A stretch of 64,000 nucleotides of DNA from positions 83,576 through 147,575 of the forward strand of contig NIOE01000018.1 of the NCBI GenBank assembly GCA_002205125.1, in the 5' to 3' direction. Numbering within the stretch: the stretch's first letter is position 1; each line of letters starts with the position of its first letter. Positions 43,742 to 52,230 of the stretch are shown here, in pieces. Both the position numbers and the translations under genes were made by a program. This stretch comes from Roseateles noduli (GTDB taxonomy: Bacteria > Pseudomonadota > Gammaproteobacteria > Burkholderiales > Burkholderiaceae_C). Below the pieces are notes generated by a model. The model worked only from the letters and a program-made list of their open reading frames with translations, had not been told where the DNA came from and did no database searches.

Positions 43742-44959
43742 ATGCGCAGGGATCCCCTCATGACCGCGACCTCTTCCGCTTCCATGGCTGCTGCCTCACC
43801 CGGCGTCCCTGGCGCCTCCGCCGCATCGCCATCGGAGGGGCGGACGACGCTGCTGCTCCCGCAGCGCCCCGCCCTGCTCACCCGCAGCGGATGGATCGCC
43901 GTGCTGGCCGCGCTAACCGTCGCCTGCGTGCTGCTCCCGTCGCTGAACCTGCTGGTGCCCGCCGGCCATGCGCTGCACGTCGACGGCTACTGGATCAGCC
44001 TGCTCGGCAAGTTCTGCTGCTACGCGATGTGCGCGCTGGCGATGGACCTGATCTGGGGGTTCGCCGGCATCCTCTCGCTCGGTCACGGGCTGTACTTCGC
44101 GCTCGGCGGCTACGCGATGGGCATGTACCTGATGCGACAGATCGGCACCGACGGCCAGTACCGCAGCACGCTGCCGGACTTCATGGTCTTCCTCGACTGG
44201 AAGGAGCTGCCCTGGCACTGGGCCTTCAGCGACAGCTTCCTCGCGACGATGCTGCTGGTGCTACTCGTCCCCGGCGGCATCGCCTTCGTCTTCGGCTTCT
44301 TCGCGTTCCGCTCGCGCATCAAGGGCGTGTACTTCTCGATCATCACGCAGGCGATGACCTACGCCGCGATGCTGTTCTTCTTCCGCAACGAGAGCGGCTT
44401 CGGCGGCAACAACGGCTTCACCGACTTCAAGCGGCTGCTGGGACTGTCGATCACGACGCCCGGCATGCGCATGACGCTGGTCGTGCTGAGCGCAGTGGCG
44501 CTGGTCGGCTGCTACCTCGGCCTGCGCTGGCTGACCCGCGCGAAGTTCGGTCGCGTGCTCAGCGCGGTGCGCGACGCCGAGTCGCGGCTGATGTTCTGCG
44601 GCTACCCGCCGCTGCCCTACAAGCTCGCGGCGTGGGTGCTGTCGGCGCTGATCTGCGGCCTGGCCGGCGCGCTGTACGTGCCGCAGGTCGGCATCATCAA
44701 CCCCGGCGAGATGAGCGTCGCCAACTCGATCGAGATCGCCGTCTGGGCCGCGGTCGGCGGGCGCGGCACGCTGGTCGGTCCGATCGTCGGCGCCTTCGCG
44801 GTCAACGGCGCGAAGAGCTGGCTGACGCAGTTCGCGCCCGAGTACTGGCTGTACCTGCTGGGCGCGCTGTTCGTCGCGGTCACGCTGTTCATGCCGGACG
44901 GCATCGCGGGACTGGTCAGGCGCAAGTTCGGCAAGAAGACCGTGGAGACGAAGGCATGA
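43742..44959 (+). CDS. urtC: Urea ABC transporter, permease
   Basis: The 405-residue LivM-type permease has 'LIWGFAGILSLGHGLYFALGGY' (in part), 'SRIKGVYFSIITQAMTYAAML' and 'WAAVGGRGTLVGPIVGAFAVN', the UrtC version of the EAA loop region. About ten membrane segments. The ATG at 43742 follows the urtB stop directly; a second ATG at 43760 (7th codon) is a possible start. Confidence 0.94.
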   Translation: MRRDPLMTATSSASMAAASPGVPGASAASPSEGRTTLLLPQRPALLTRSGWIAVLAALTVACVLLPSLNLLVPAGHALHVDGYWISLLGKFCCYAMCALAMDLIWGFAGILSLGHGLYFALGGYAMGMYLMRQIGTDGQYRSTLPDFMVFLDWKELPWHWAFSDSFLATMLLVLLVPGGIAFVFGFFAFRSRIKGVYFSIITQAMTYAAMLFFFRNESGFGGNNGFTDFKRLLGLSITTPGMRMTLVVLSAVALVGCYLGLRWLTRAKFGRVLSAVRDAESRLMFCGYPPLPYKLAAWVLSALICGLAGALYVPQVGIINPGEMSVANSIEIAVWAAVGGRGTLVGPIVGAFAVNGAKSWLTQFAPEYWLYLLGALFVAVTLFMPDGIAGLVRRKFGKKTVETKA

Positions 44960-45792
44960 GCCCCGACCTGCTCGAACAAGGCCAGGAGCGCTTGCGCGCG
45001 GCGAGCGGCCCCGGCTACGGCCGCGTCGTACTGCCGGGCCAGCTGGACCTGGCGCACGGCCGCATCCTGTACCTGGAGGACGTGTCCGTCAGCTTCGACG
45101 GCTTCCGCGCGATCAACGGCCTGTCCATCGACATCGCGCCCGGCGAGCTGCGCTGCATCATCGGACCGAACGGCGCGGGCAAGACCACGATGATGGACAT
45201 CATCACCGGCAAGACCCGGCCCGACTCGGGCACGGTGTTCTTCGGCGGAACGATCGACCTGCTGCGCCACAGCGAGGCCGAGATCGCCCAGCTCGGCATC
45301 GGCCGCAAGTTCCAGCGCCCGACGGTGTTCGAGGCGCTCAGCGTCTACGAGAACCTCGAACTCGCGCTGCAGGGTTCGCGCGCGCTGCGGGCGTCGCTGT
45401 GGGGCGTGCTCAGCAGCGCGCAGCGGGACCGCCTCGCGGAAGTGCTCACGCTGATCCGCCTCGACGACCAGATGACGCGCCCGGCCGGCCTGCTGAGCCA
45501 CGGACAGAAGCAGTGGCTGGAGATCGGCATGCTGCTGGTGCAGGACCCGAAGCTGCTGCTGCTCGACGAGCCGGTGGCCGGCATGACGGATCAGGAGACC
45601 GAACGCACCGCGGAGCTGATCCTGACGCTGAAGGGCAGGCACAGCATCATCGTCGTCGAGCACGACATGGGCTTCGTCGACCGGATCGCGGAGAAGGTGA
45701 CGGTGCTGGCCGAAGGCTCGGTGCTGGCGGAGGGTTCGCTCGCTCAAGTGCAAGCCGATGAACGTGTGATCGAGGTGTACCTTGGCCGTTGA
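44956..45792 (+). CDS. urtD: Urea ABC transporter, ATP-binding protein
   Basis: The 278-residue ATPase has Walker A 'GPNGAGKT' (residues 70-77), signature 'LLSHGQKQWLEIGMLL' and Walker B 'LLLLDEP'. 'GIGRKFQRPTVFEALSVYENLE' is typical of UrtD (LivG type). ATG overlaps the urtC stop. A 40-residue leader precedes the conserved core. Confidence 0.95.
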   Translation: MSPDLLEQGQERLRAASGPGYGRVVLPGQLDLAHGRILYLEDVSVSFDGFRAINGLSIDIAPGELRCIIGPNGAGKTTMMDIITGKTRPDSGTVFFGGTIDLLRHSEAEIAQLGIGRKFQRPTVFEALSVYENLELALQGSRALRASLWGVLSSAQRDRLAEVLTLIRLDDQMTRPAGLLSHGQKQWLEIGMLLVQDPKLLLLDEPVAGMTDQETERTAELILTLKGRHSIIVVEHDMGFVDRIAEKVTVLAEGSVLAEGSLAQVQADERVIEVYLGR

Positions 45793-45850
45793 ACTTCAGG
45801 ACCGCCCCGGCTCGAACGTCGGTTCGAACGGTACGACGACGATCCCGCCG

Positions 45851-46555
45851 ATGCTCGAAGCCATCGGCATCCAGCAGTACTACGGCGGTTCGCACATCCT
45901 GCGCGACGTGTCGGTGAGCGCGTCGCCCGGGCGCATCACGGTGCTGCTCGGTCGCAACGGCGTCGGCAAGACCAGCCTGCTGAAGAGCCTGATGGGCCTG
46001 GTGCCGATCCGCGCGGGCAGCGTCACGCTGGCCGGCGCGGACATCACACGCGCGACGCCGTACCAGCGCGCGCGGGCGGGCATCGGCTACGTGCCGCAGG
46101 GACGCGAGATCTTCGCCCGCCTGACCGTCGAGGAGAACCTGCGCATGGGCCTGGCGAGCAAGCCCGGCGGCACGGCCATCCCGGAGCACCTGTACACGCT
46201 GTTCCCGGTGCTGAAGCAGATGCTCAGGCGCCGCGGCGGCGACCTGTCCGGCGGCCAGCAGCAGCAACTGGCGATCGCGCGGGCGATGGCGGCGTCGCCG
46301 AAGCTGCTGATCCTGGACGAGCCGACCGAAGGCATCCAGCCCAGCATCATCAAGGACATCGGCCGCGTCATCCGACGCCTGGCCGACGAGGGCCTCGACG
46401 GCCACCCGGTCGCGATCCTGCTGTGCGAGCAGTACTACGACTTCGCGGCGGAACTGGCCGACGAGTTCCTGGTGCTTGAGCGCGGCAGCGTCATCGCCCG
46501 CGGGAACAACGCGGACATGCAGACGGCGGAAGTGCGGGGGCTGGTGGCGATCTGA
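45851..46555 (+). CDS. urtE: Urea ABC transporter, ATP-binding protein
   Basis: The 234-residue ATPase has Walker A 'GRNGVGKT' (34-41), 'GIGYVPQGREIFARLTVEENL' and signature 'LSGGQQQQLAIARAM', typical of UrtE (LivF type). The start is uncertain. The ATG at 45851 gives the family's usual length and N-terminus ('LEAIGIQQYYGGSHIL'). A TTG at 45782, inside the urtD end, has a GAGGTG ribosome binding site and would add 23 residues. Confidence 0.93.
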   Translation: MLEAIGIQQYYGGSHILRDVSVSASPGRITVLLGRNGVGKTSLLKSLMGLVPIRAGSVTLAGADITRATPYQRARAGIGYVPQGREIFARLTVEENLRMGLASKPGGTAIPEHLYTLFPVLKQMLRRRGGDLSGGQQQQLAIARAMAASPKLLILDEPTEGIQPSIIKDIGRVIRRLADEGLDGHPVAILLCEQYYDFAAELADEFLVLERGSVIARGNNADMQTAEVRGLVAI

Positions 46556-46701
46556 TCCCGTTCGACACGCGGCGACGTCATCGGTCGTCCGTCGTACGCC
46601 GATCGGACGCATCCGGAGAACGTGGGCCGGACGGCGATCCAGAACCCGTCCCCCTCCGACTCACGCCGACTCACGTCGACTCGCCGCTCCCTCGTCTTCC
46701 C

Positions 46702-48921
46702 ATGAACCCTCATCCGGTCGGCCCCGACGCCGTCGAACTTGCCCTGGACACCTTCCCGCCGCCAGATCAGTTTCCCTGGCCTCACATCCGCCTCGCCGGA
46801 GAGTTCGCCGCTGGCGTCAGCCCCCCGCACCTCGGCGCGCTGAAGCTGCTCTGTGACCGGATGAAGCCCGGGCTCGTCCCGTCTCCCCGGGAGACGAAGG
46901 TCCTGTGCTTCGCCACCAGCTGGGCCATGAGCCATCTGCGGACGCTATTGCCGACCGACCCTTCGCAGTCCTTGATCGATCAGTTGGAACTTGGCGTCCG
47001 CGAGTTGCAGGAAGGCTGTCTCACACACGATCTTGACCGTGTGATGCGGGGCCACGACACGTTCAAGTCGGTTTTCGACGACGTCAAGGACTCGTCCGCC
47101 TGTCTGGTCGTCGCGCCGCCCCGAGGGCTGGCGGAATTGATGGTTCCCACGATCAGTCGTCCCGCCCGGCTGATCAACCGGCTGCTGACCGGCTGCGAGG
47201 CGGGCGTCCTGTGGACGCTCGACACGTTCAACCGTTGCGCCTTCGATATCGGCGACGGCGAGCCGGCGGCGATGGCGCGCATGATCTCGATGATCATTCA
47301 GGCGACGATCATCGAGACGCCGTTCGACATCGACATCGACGGCCTGCGCGCCCTCGATGCGTCGACCACCGCGTCCGCGGCGGCGATGCTGAAAGCGCTG
47401 CGCGCCTGCCACCCCGTGCTGGTCGAACTGGGACGGCAGGGACTGCTGCCGGCGCCGCAGGTCCTCGTGCGGGAGCCGGCGACGGGCGACACGGGCGACA
47501 CGGGGGACGCGGGCGCCCTCGCGACATGGCGGGAGTTCACCGGCTCCGAAGAACTCGGGCGCCTGCTGCCCGGACCACGGCCCCGGTCGCCGGACGCCAC
47601 GGCGCCGGCGACGCGCGTGGACGACACCGCCCCGCTGCAGTGCGTGCTCGACCTTGGCGGCGTCGTCGAACAGCGCCTGGACCGCGCCTCGGGGAGGATC
47701 ACCGTCGAGTGGCCCTGCTCGCAGGCGGGCGGCCGGTACACGACGTCGTTCCAGTTCGAGGCCCCGCCGGACAGCCTTGCAGGCGCCGCAGGCGCCGCGC
47801 CCGAGCGCCGGACGCGACAGGACCTCCAGATCCGTCAGCTCGACGACTTCGCCAGGGCCCACCTGGTGCGCGCCGCCACCCATCGGGCGTGGACGCAGTT
47901 CCCGCCGACCGTCCGCCACGACGGCGATCGGATCCTCGTCGGCCGGCAGGTGCTGGCCAGGCAGAGCGCCGGCCTCTGGACCACCGACCTCGACGCCGTC
48001 CGGCATGCCTTGAACATCACGGGCTGGTGGTCGGCCGTCCCCCACGCGTGGCCCGCGCCGGCCACGGACCCGCCCGGCCTTCCCCTCGAAGACGGCCACC
48101 CCTTCGAGGAAGACCTGTCCCTTGACGCAGGTCTGCCCGGTGCGCCGGTCCGGGAGCTGAGGCTGGTGCTCCAGATGGAACAGGACAGCGTCATCGCCGA
48201 GTCCTGCGCCACCCTCCATCGCAGGCACGCCGATCGGAGCGTCTGGATCCACATCGATGACGGCGGCCGCCCGACCGTCGTCGTCGGCGCGGCCCTGCTG
48301 ATCCGGGTGCCGTCGGACGTGGCATTGACCATGGCCATCGTCGGGCACGGGGGACGCGCGGCCGAGGGAACCGGCGACCGGATGCTCCTCAGCGACTACA
48401 CGCCCGACGCACTCGCTCAGTGCGTGTCTCGGTGCCTCGGCGCGCTCGGACTGCCGATGAATGTCAGTCGCATCACCCTGGATTCCTGCATGCTGGAGAC
48501 GCCGACCTTCGACCGGGGATATGCCGCCGACTTCCTGCGTTGCGTCGACGACCTGGGCCTGACCGCCGTCGACGCGACGGTGACGGCCTACGCCCACACG
48601 GTGCAGACGTGGTCGCGGTATCGAACGACCCGCCCCTACGTTGGAGCGGCCCCTCTTCGTGGCGCGCCGGGTTCGTCCCTGCAATTCCGGATCGATCCCG
48701 ACGAGGGCCGGATCATCCGACATGACAGATGCCCTGCTGGTCCGCCGCCAAGAGTGCGGGGAACGCATCGGCCCCGCGCTGGAGCCACGATCCTCCCGGC
48801 ATCGTGGCCGCCGGACGACGTGTCGCCGCAGCCGGCCCAGCGCCGCGACGACGAGGGGGCGGTCCTGACGCCGTTCGAGTCCTGGTCGAACGCCGGGTTC
48901 CGGGTGCCGTTCTTCCTGTGA
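46702..48921 (+). CDS. Large protein with C-terminal CPD-like (peptidase C80) cysteine protease domain; candidate toxin or effector
   Basis: The 739-residue protein has no signal peptide. Residues 1 to about 255 are helical and match nothing I know. A short 'TGDTGDTGD' linker (near residue 262) follows, then an uncharacterised middle domain. Residues about 484-700 resemble the autoprocessing cysteine protease domain of MARTX and large clostridial toxins: 'RELRLVLQMEQD' strand, 'AESCATLHRRHADRSVWIHID', 'AIVGHG' with His549, 'LLSDYTPDALAQCV' and 'ITLDSCMLET' with Cys596. The His-Cys spacing of 47 is close to the 49 in Vibrio MARTX (His3519/Cys3568). Family members are activated by inositol hexakisphosphate in eukaryotic cells. 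Secretion route is not evident. It follows urtE with 146 bp between and is convergent with a lipoprotein-like gene. Confidence 0.75.
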   Translation: MNPHPVGPDAVELALDTFPPPDQFPWPHIRLAGEFAAGVSPPHLGALKLLCDRMKPGLVPSPRETKVLCFATSWAMSHLRTLLPTDPSQSLIDQLELGVRELQEGCLTHDLDRVMRGHDTFKSVFDDVKDSSACLVVAPPRGLAELMVPTISRPARLINRLLTGCEAGVLWTLDTFNRCAFDIGDGEPAAMARMISMIIQATIIETPFDIDIDGLRALDASTTASAAAMLKALRACHPVLVELGRQGLLPAPQVLVREPATGDTGDTGDAGALATWREFTGSEELGRLLPGPRPRSPDATAPATRVDDTAPLQCVLDLGGVVEQRLDRASGRITVEWPCSQAGGRYTTSFQFEAPPDSLAGAAGAAPERRTRQDLQIRQLDDFARAHLVRAATHRAWTQFPPTVRHDGDRILVGRQVLARQSAGLWTTDLDAVRHALNITGWWSAVPHAWPAPATDPPGLPLEDGHPFEEDLSLDAGLPGAPVRELRLVLQMEQDSVIAESCATLHRRHADRSVWIHIDDGGRPTVVVGAALLIRVPSDVALTMAIVGHGGRAAEGTGDRMLLSDYTPDALAQCVSRCLGALGLPMNVSRITLDSCMLETPTFDRGYAADFLRCVDDLGLTAVDATVTAYAHTVQTWSRYRTTRPYVGAAPLRGAPGSSLQFRIDPDEGRIIRHDRCPAGPPPRVRGTHRPRAGATILPASWPPDDVSPQPAQRRDDEGAVLTPFESWSNAGFRVPFFL

Positions 48922-48955
48922 GGATCCGCGGGGTCGCGTGGCGATCTGAGGACGC

Positions 48956-49963
48956 TCAGCGCGCGGTCTCGCTGGCCGACCGGACCGGTGCAGCGGGCGC
49001 TGCGATCCGCGGCGCCGTCACATCGACGCTCCCGCCCTTGCCCCGGATCGCCTGGAACGCGGAGCGCTCCGCCAGATCGCTGAGTTTCTCGGCCATCTGC
49101 GCCGGCGACAGCGATTCCCCCACATCGCGGGCGACGGCCATCGGGTCGTTGTACTTCGCCGCGTCGTACTGCTCCTGGCGCTTGACCACCGTCAGGGTGC
49201 GCGCGTCCAGCGCGATGCGTTCGAAGAACAGGAAAGGCGCGACGAAGGTGTTGGCGCGGATGACCTCGCCCGTGGTCGGATTCACGACGCGGCGCCCGCC
49301 CGCTTCCGAATCGGCCGGCACCATCGACGCGTCGAGCAGGTCCATCCCGCGCGCCAGCGGCTGCACGTAGATCCCCATGCCCTGCAGCTTGGTCGCCATG
49401 CCGCCGGCCTCCCAGCTGCGGTACTTGGGCACGATGAGCTCGATGCGGTCCCAGCGCGCGCGTTCCTCAAGCGGTCGCAAGTGGTCGAGCACGGCCTCCA
49501 GCAGCAGCTGGTCGCGGTTGTGGCCCTTGATGTCGTCGAGCCGCTCCGCCAGCTCCGGCGTCGGCTGCCAGGACAGGAACACGCGCGCGGCCTCGGGATA
49601 CTCCTGCGCGATCCCCAGGTCCAGCCCGCGCAGGACGGCCATGTTCATCGTGCGGCCGGGAATCCGCAGCGGCCGACGGATGAAGGGGTCGAGGTTGGAG
49701 CCGACGGAGGGCTTCTGCCGGACCATGGTCAGGCGGTCGCCCACCGCCGCCATCAGCACGACGACCTTGGGATGCTCGACGTCGCCGGACGGCGCCGGGA
49801 GCGGCGCGTCGGCGGATTCGTCCGCAACCGGCGCGGCGGTCGTCGGGACGGACGCGGCCGGCACGGCCGCATCTCCCGCCCGGGTGCTATCGGCGGCGGA
49901 CGCCGGTGACATGAAACAGCCGGCCAGGCCCCCGAGGGCCAGGACGGTGGCGGCGATGCGCAT
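48956..49963 (-). CDS. Exported protein of unknown function, possible lipoprotein
   Basis: The 335-residue protein starts 'RIAATVLALGGLAGCFMSPASA', with either a lipobox (LAGC, Cys17) or a standard signal cleavage after 'ASA'. A Pro/Ala/Ser-rich linker to about residue 60 leads to a globular part with 'VVVLMAAVGDRLTMVRQ' and 'MNMAVLRGLDLGIAQ', which I do not recognise. Its end is convergent with the CPD-containing gene. The ATG at 49963 has a good ribosome binding site (GGGAG). Function unknown. Confidence 0.75.
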   Translation of the reverse strand: MRIAATVLALGGLAGCFMSPASAADSTRAGDAAVPAASVPTTAAPVADESADAPLPAPSGDVEHPKVVVLMAAVGDRLTMVRQKPSVGSNLDPFIRRPLRIPGRTMNMAVLRGLDLGIAQEYPEAARVFLSWQPTPELAERLDDIKGHNRDQLLLEAVLDHLRPLEERARWDRIELIVPKYRSWEAGGMATKLQGMGIYVQPLARGMDLLDASMVPADSEAGGRRVVNPTTGEVIRANTFVAPFLFFERIALDARTLTVVKRQEQYDAAKYNDPMAVARDVGESLSPAQMAEKLSDLAERSAFQAIRGKGGSVDVTAPRIAAPAAPVRSASETAR

Positions 49964-50101
49964 GGAGGGACTCCCTGTGATCCGCGCGCCGTCCGGGAAG
50001 CCGGTGGGCGCGTCGCGGCGGATTATGGAAGTCCGACGGAAAAAATCGATCCACCCCAAGGGGGGAGTGCCGACGACGCGCTCCCCTCACGTCACGGCGC
50101 C

Positions 50102-51094
50102 TCAATCCGCCTGGATCTTCGCCGACGAGATCACCTTGCCCCAGCGCTGGAACTCCGCGTCCGAATGCGCCTGCAGCTGCTGCGGGTTCATGTAGTCCGC
50201 CGTCGCGCCAAGCTCGGCGGCCTTCTTCTTGAACTCGGGCGTGGCCATGATCTTCTGGATCTCGCTGGTCAGCTTGTCGACGACCGCCTGCGGCGTCTTC
50301 GCCGGCGCGAACACCGCGAACCACGAGCCCGCGTCCAGGTTCGGCAGGCCGGCCTGGGTGGCGGTCGGCACGTCGGGCAGCGAGGACAGGCGCTCCTTGC
50401 CCGTCACCGCGACCGCGCGCAGCTTGCCCGCGGCGATGAAGGGCATGAACGGCGGCGGCGTGCCGAAGGTCAGGTCGACCTGGCCGCCCAGCAGATCCTG
50501 CAGCGCCGGGCCCGTGCCCTTGTAAGGCACGTGGATCATCTGGATGCCGGCCTGCTGCTCCAGCATCACGCCGGTGACGTGCTGCAGCGAGCCGTTGCCC
50601 GAGGACGCGAACGACAGCTTGCCGGGGTTCTTCTTCGCGTAGGTGATCAGCTCGGCGGTGTTCTTCGCGGGCACGCCCTCGCGCAGGACGATCAGCTGCG
50701 GCGCGGTCAGCACGTTGGCCACGGGGCGCAGGTCCTTCAGCTCCCACGCGCCCTTCTGGATGTGCGGCGTGATCACGTGATAACCGGAGTACTGCATCAG
50801 GATGGTGTAGCCGTCCGGCTCCGCGCGCTTGGTCGCAACGGCAGCCAGCGCGCCGCTCGCGCCGGAGCGGTTGTCCACCACCACCGTCTGCCCCAGCGCC
50901 TTACCCAGCGGCTCGGCCAGCATGCGCGCGGCGATGTCGGTGGTGCCGCCGGGCGCGGCACCGACCAGCATCGTGATCGGCTTGTTCGGATAGGACTGCG
51001 CTTGCGCGGCGCTCATCGGTGCCAGCGCGGCGGCGGTCGCGATCAACGCGAAGGCAGGAGCGGCCACGGCGAGGCGGCGGCGGATTCGGTTCAT
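50102..51094 (-). CDS. Bug/TctC-family extracytoplasmic solute receptor
   Basis: The 330-residue protein has a signal peptide ending 'AAQAQ' and the Bug family phrase 'YPNKPITMLVGAAPGGTTDIAARML', in part, followed by 'VDNRSGASGALA' and 'YKGTGPALQDLLGGQVDLTF'. Such receptors bind carboxylates for TctAB-type carriers. The local partner genes are an acyl-CoA enzyme pair (HMG-CoA lyase and CaiB-type transferase) on the same strand, a common Burkholderiales layout, so a carboxylate degraded via a CoA thioester is the likely ligand. Confidence 0.9.
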   Translation of the reverse strand: MNRIRRRLAVAAPAFALIATAAALAPMSAAQAQSYPNKPITMLVGAAPGGTTDIAARMLAEPLGKALGQTVVVDNRSGASGALAAVATKRAEPDGYTILMQYSGYHVITPHIQKGAWELKDLRPVANVLTAPQLIVLREGVPAKNTAELITYAKKNPGKLSFASSGNGSLQHVTGVMLEQQAGIQMIHVPYKGTGPALQDLLGGQVDLTFGTPPPFMPFIAAGKLRAVAVTGKERLSSLPDVPTATQAGLPNLDAGSWFAVFAPAKTPQAVVDKLTSEIQKIMATPEFKKKAAELGATADYMNPQQLQAHSDAEFQRWGKVISSAKIQAD

Positions 51095-51171
51095 GGTCTT
51101 GTCTCCGGGGAAGCCGCTCGTGGCGGCGTTGTCGTTGGGGGTGAAGCGGAAAGGGATTCAGGGGAAAGGAT

Positions 51172-52221
51172 TCAGGCGTCGCGGGCGAGCGCGCGTTCGC
51201 GGATCGCGTCGAAGTCGCGCGGTCGCGGGTGCAGGTCCAGCCGGCGGCCGGCGCTGACGATCTGGCTGGGCACCGGATGGCCGATGAGCGGCGGCAGACG
51301 CTTGGCCGCGGCGATCAGCCGCACGAGGTCCACGCCGGTGTCGCAGCCCATGCACTGCAGCGCGTGGACGATCTCCTCGGTGCAGACGTTGCCGGTCGCG
51401 CCCGGCGCGTACGGACAGCCGCCGATGCCGCCCAGCGACGCGTCGAAGCGGTCCGCGCCGGCGTCGATCGCCGCGATCACGTTGGCCAGGCCCATGCCGC
51501 GCGTGTTGTGGAAGTGCAGCGTGAGCTGGGCGTCGGGCCAGCGCTGGCGGAAGGCGCGCACCAGCGCGACGACCTGCGTCGGGTAGGCCATGCCGGTGGT
51601 GTCGCACAGCGTCACGCCGCGCGCGCCGAGGTCTTCCAGGAAGTGGCCGCACCAGCCCAGCACCGTCTCGAAAGGCACGTCGCCCTCCATCGGGCAGCCG
51701 AACGAGCACGACAGCGACACGTTCACCGCGATGCCGGCCTGGTGCGCCATCGCGGCGACCTCGGCCAGCCCGGCGAAGGACTGCTCGCGCGTCATCCGCA
51801 GGTTGGACAGGTTGTGGCTCTCGCTGGCGGACATCACCAGATTGAGCTCGTCGGCGCGGGCTTCGATGGCGCGCTCGGCGCCGCGGACGTTGGGGACCAG
51901 CACCGTGTAGATCACGCCCGGCTTGCGGGTGATGCCGGCCATCACCTCGGAGGCGTCGGCCAGCACGGGGATCGCCTTCGGCGAGACGAAGGCCGTGACT
52001 TCGACCTTGGCGAGGCCGGCTTCCGACAGCGCGTCGACCAGCGCGATCTTGTCGGCGGTCGGCACGAAGGTGGTTTCGGCCTGCAGGCCGTCGCGGGTGC
52101 CGACGTCCTGCATGAAGATGCGCCGGCTGGCGCCGGTCCAGACGTCGGAAGGCGCGCGGACAGTTGCGCCCGCGATGGCGCCGGAGGCGGAGGAAGAAGT
52201 GGAAGAAGAGGAAGCAGTCAT
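51172..52221 (-). CDS. Hydroxymethylglutaryl-CoA lyase family protein
   Basis: The 349-residue enzyme has the HMGL-like TIM barrel with 'DVGTRDGLQAE' (early metal Asp), 'VNVSLSCSFGCPMEG', 'LCDTTGMA', 'LHFHNTRGMGLAN' with metal His residues and the flexible-loop Cys in 'GGIGGCPYAPGATGNV'. It cleaves 3-hydroxy-3-methylglutaryl-CoA or a related citramalyl-type CoA ester. A Ser/Thr/Ala-rich leader of about 30 residues is encoded by a GAAGAG-like repeat. It follows the CoA-transferase gene closely (9 bp). Confidence 0.88.
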   Translation of the reverse strand: MTASSSSTSSSASGAIAGATVRAPSDVWTGASRRIFMQDVGTRDGLQAETTFVPTADKIALVDALSEAGLAKVEVTAFVSPKAIPVLADASEVMAGITRKPGVIYTVLVPNVRGAERAIEARADELNLVMSASESHNLSNLRMTREQSFAGLAEVAAMAHQAGIAVNVSLSCSFGCPMEGDVPFETVLGWCGHFLEDLGARGVTLCDTTGMAYPTQVVALVRAFRQRWPDAQLTLHFHNTRGMGLANVIAAIDAGADRFDASLGGIGGCPYAPGATGNVCTEEIVHALQCMGCDTGVDLVRLIAAAKRLPPLIGHPVPSQIVSAGRRLDLHPRPRDFDAIRERALARDA

Positions 52222-52230
52222 CACGGACCT

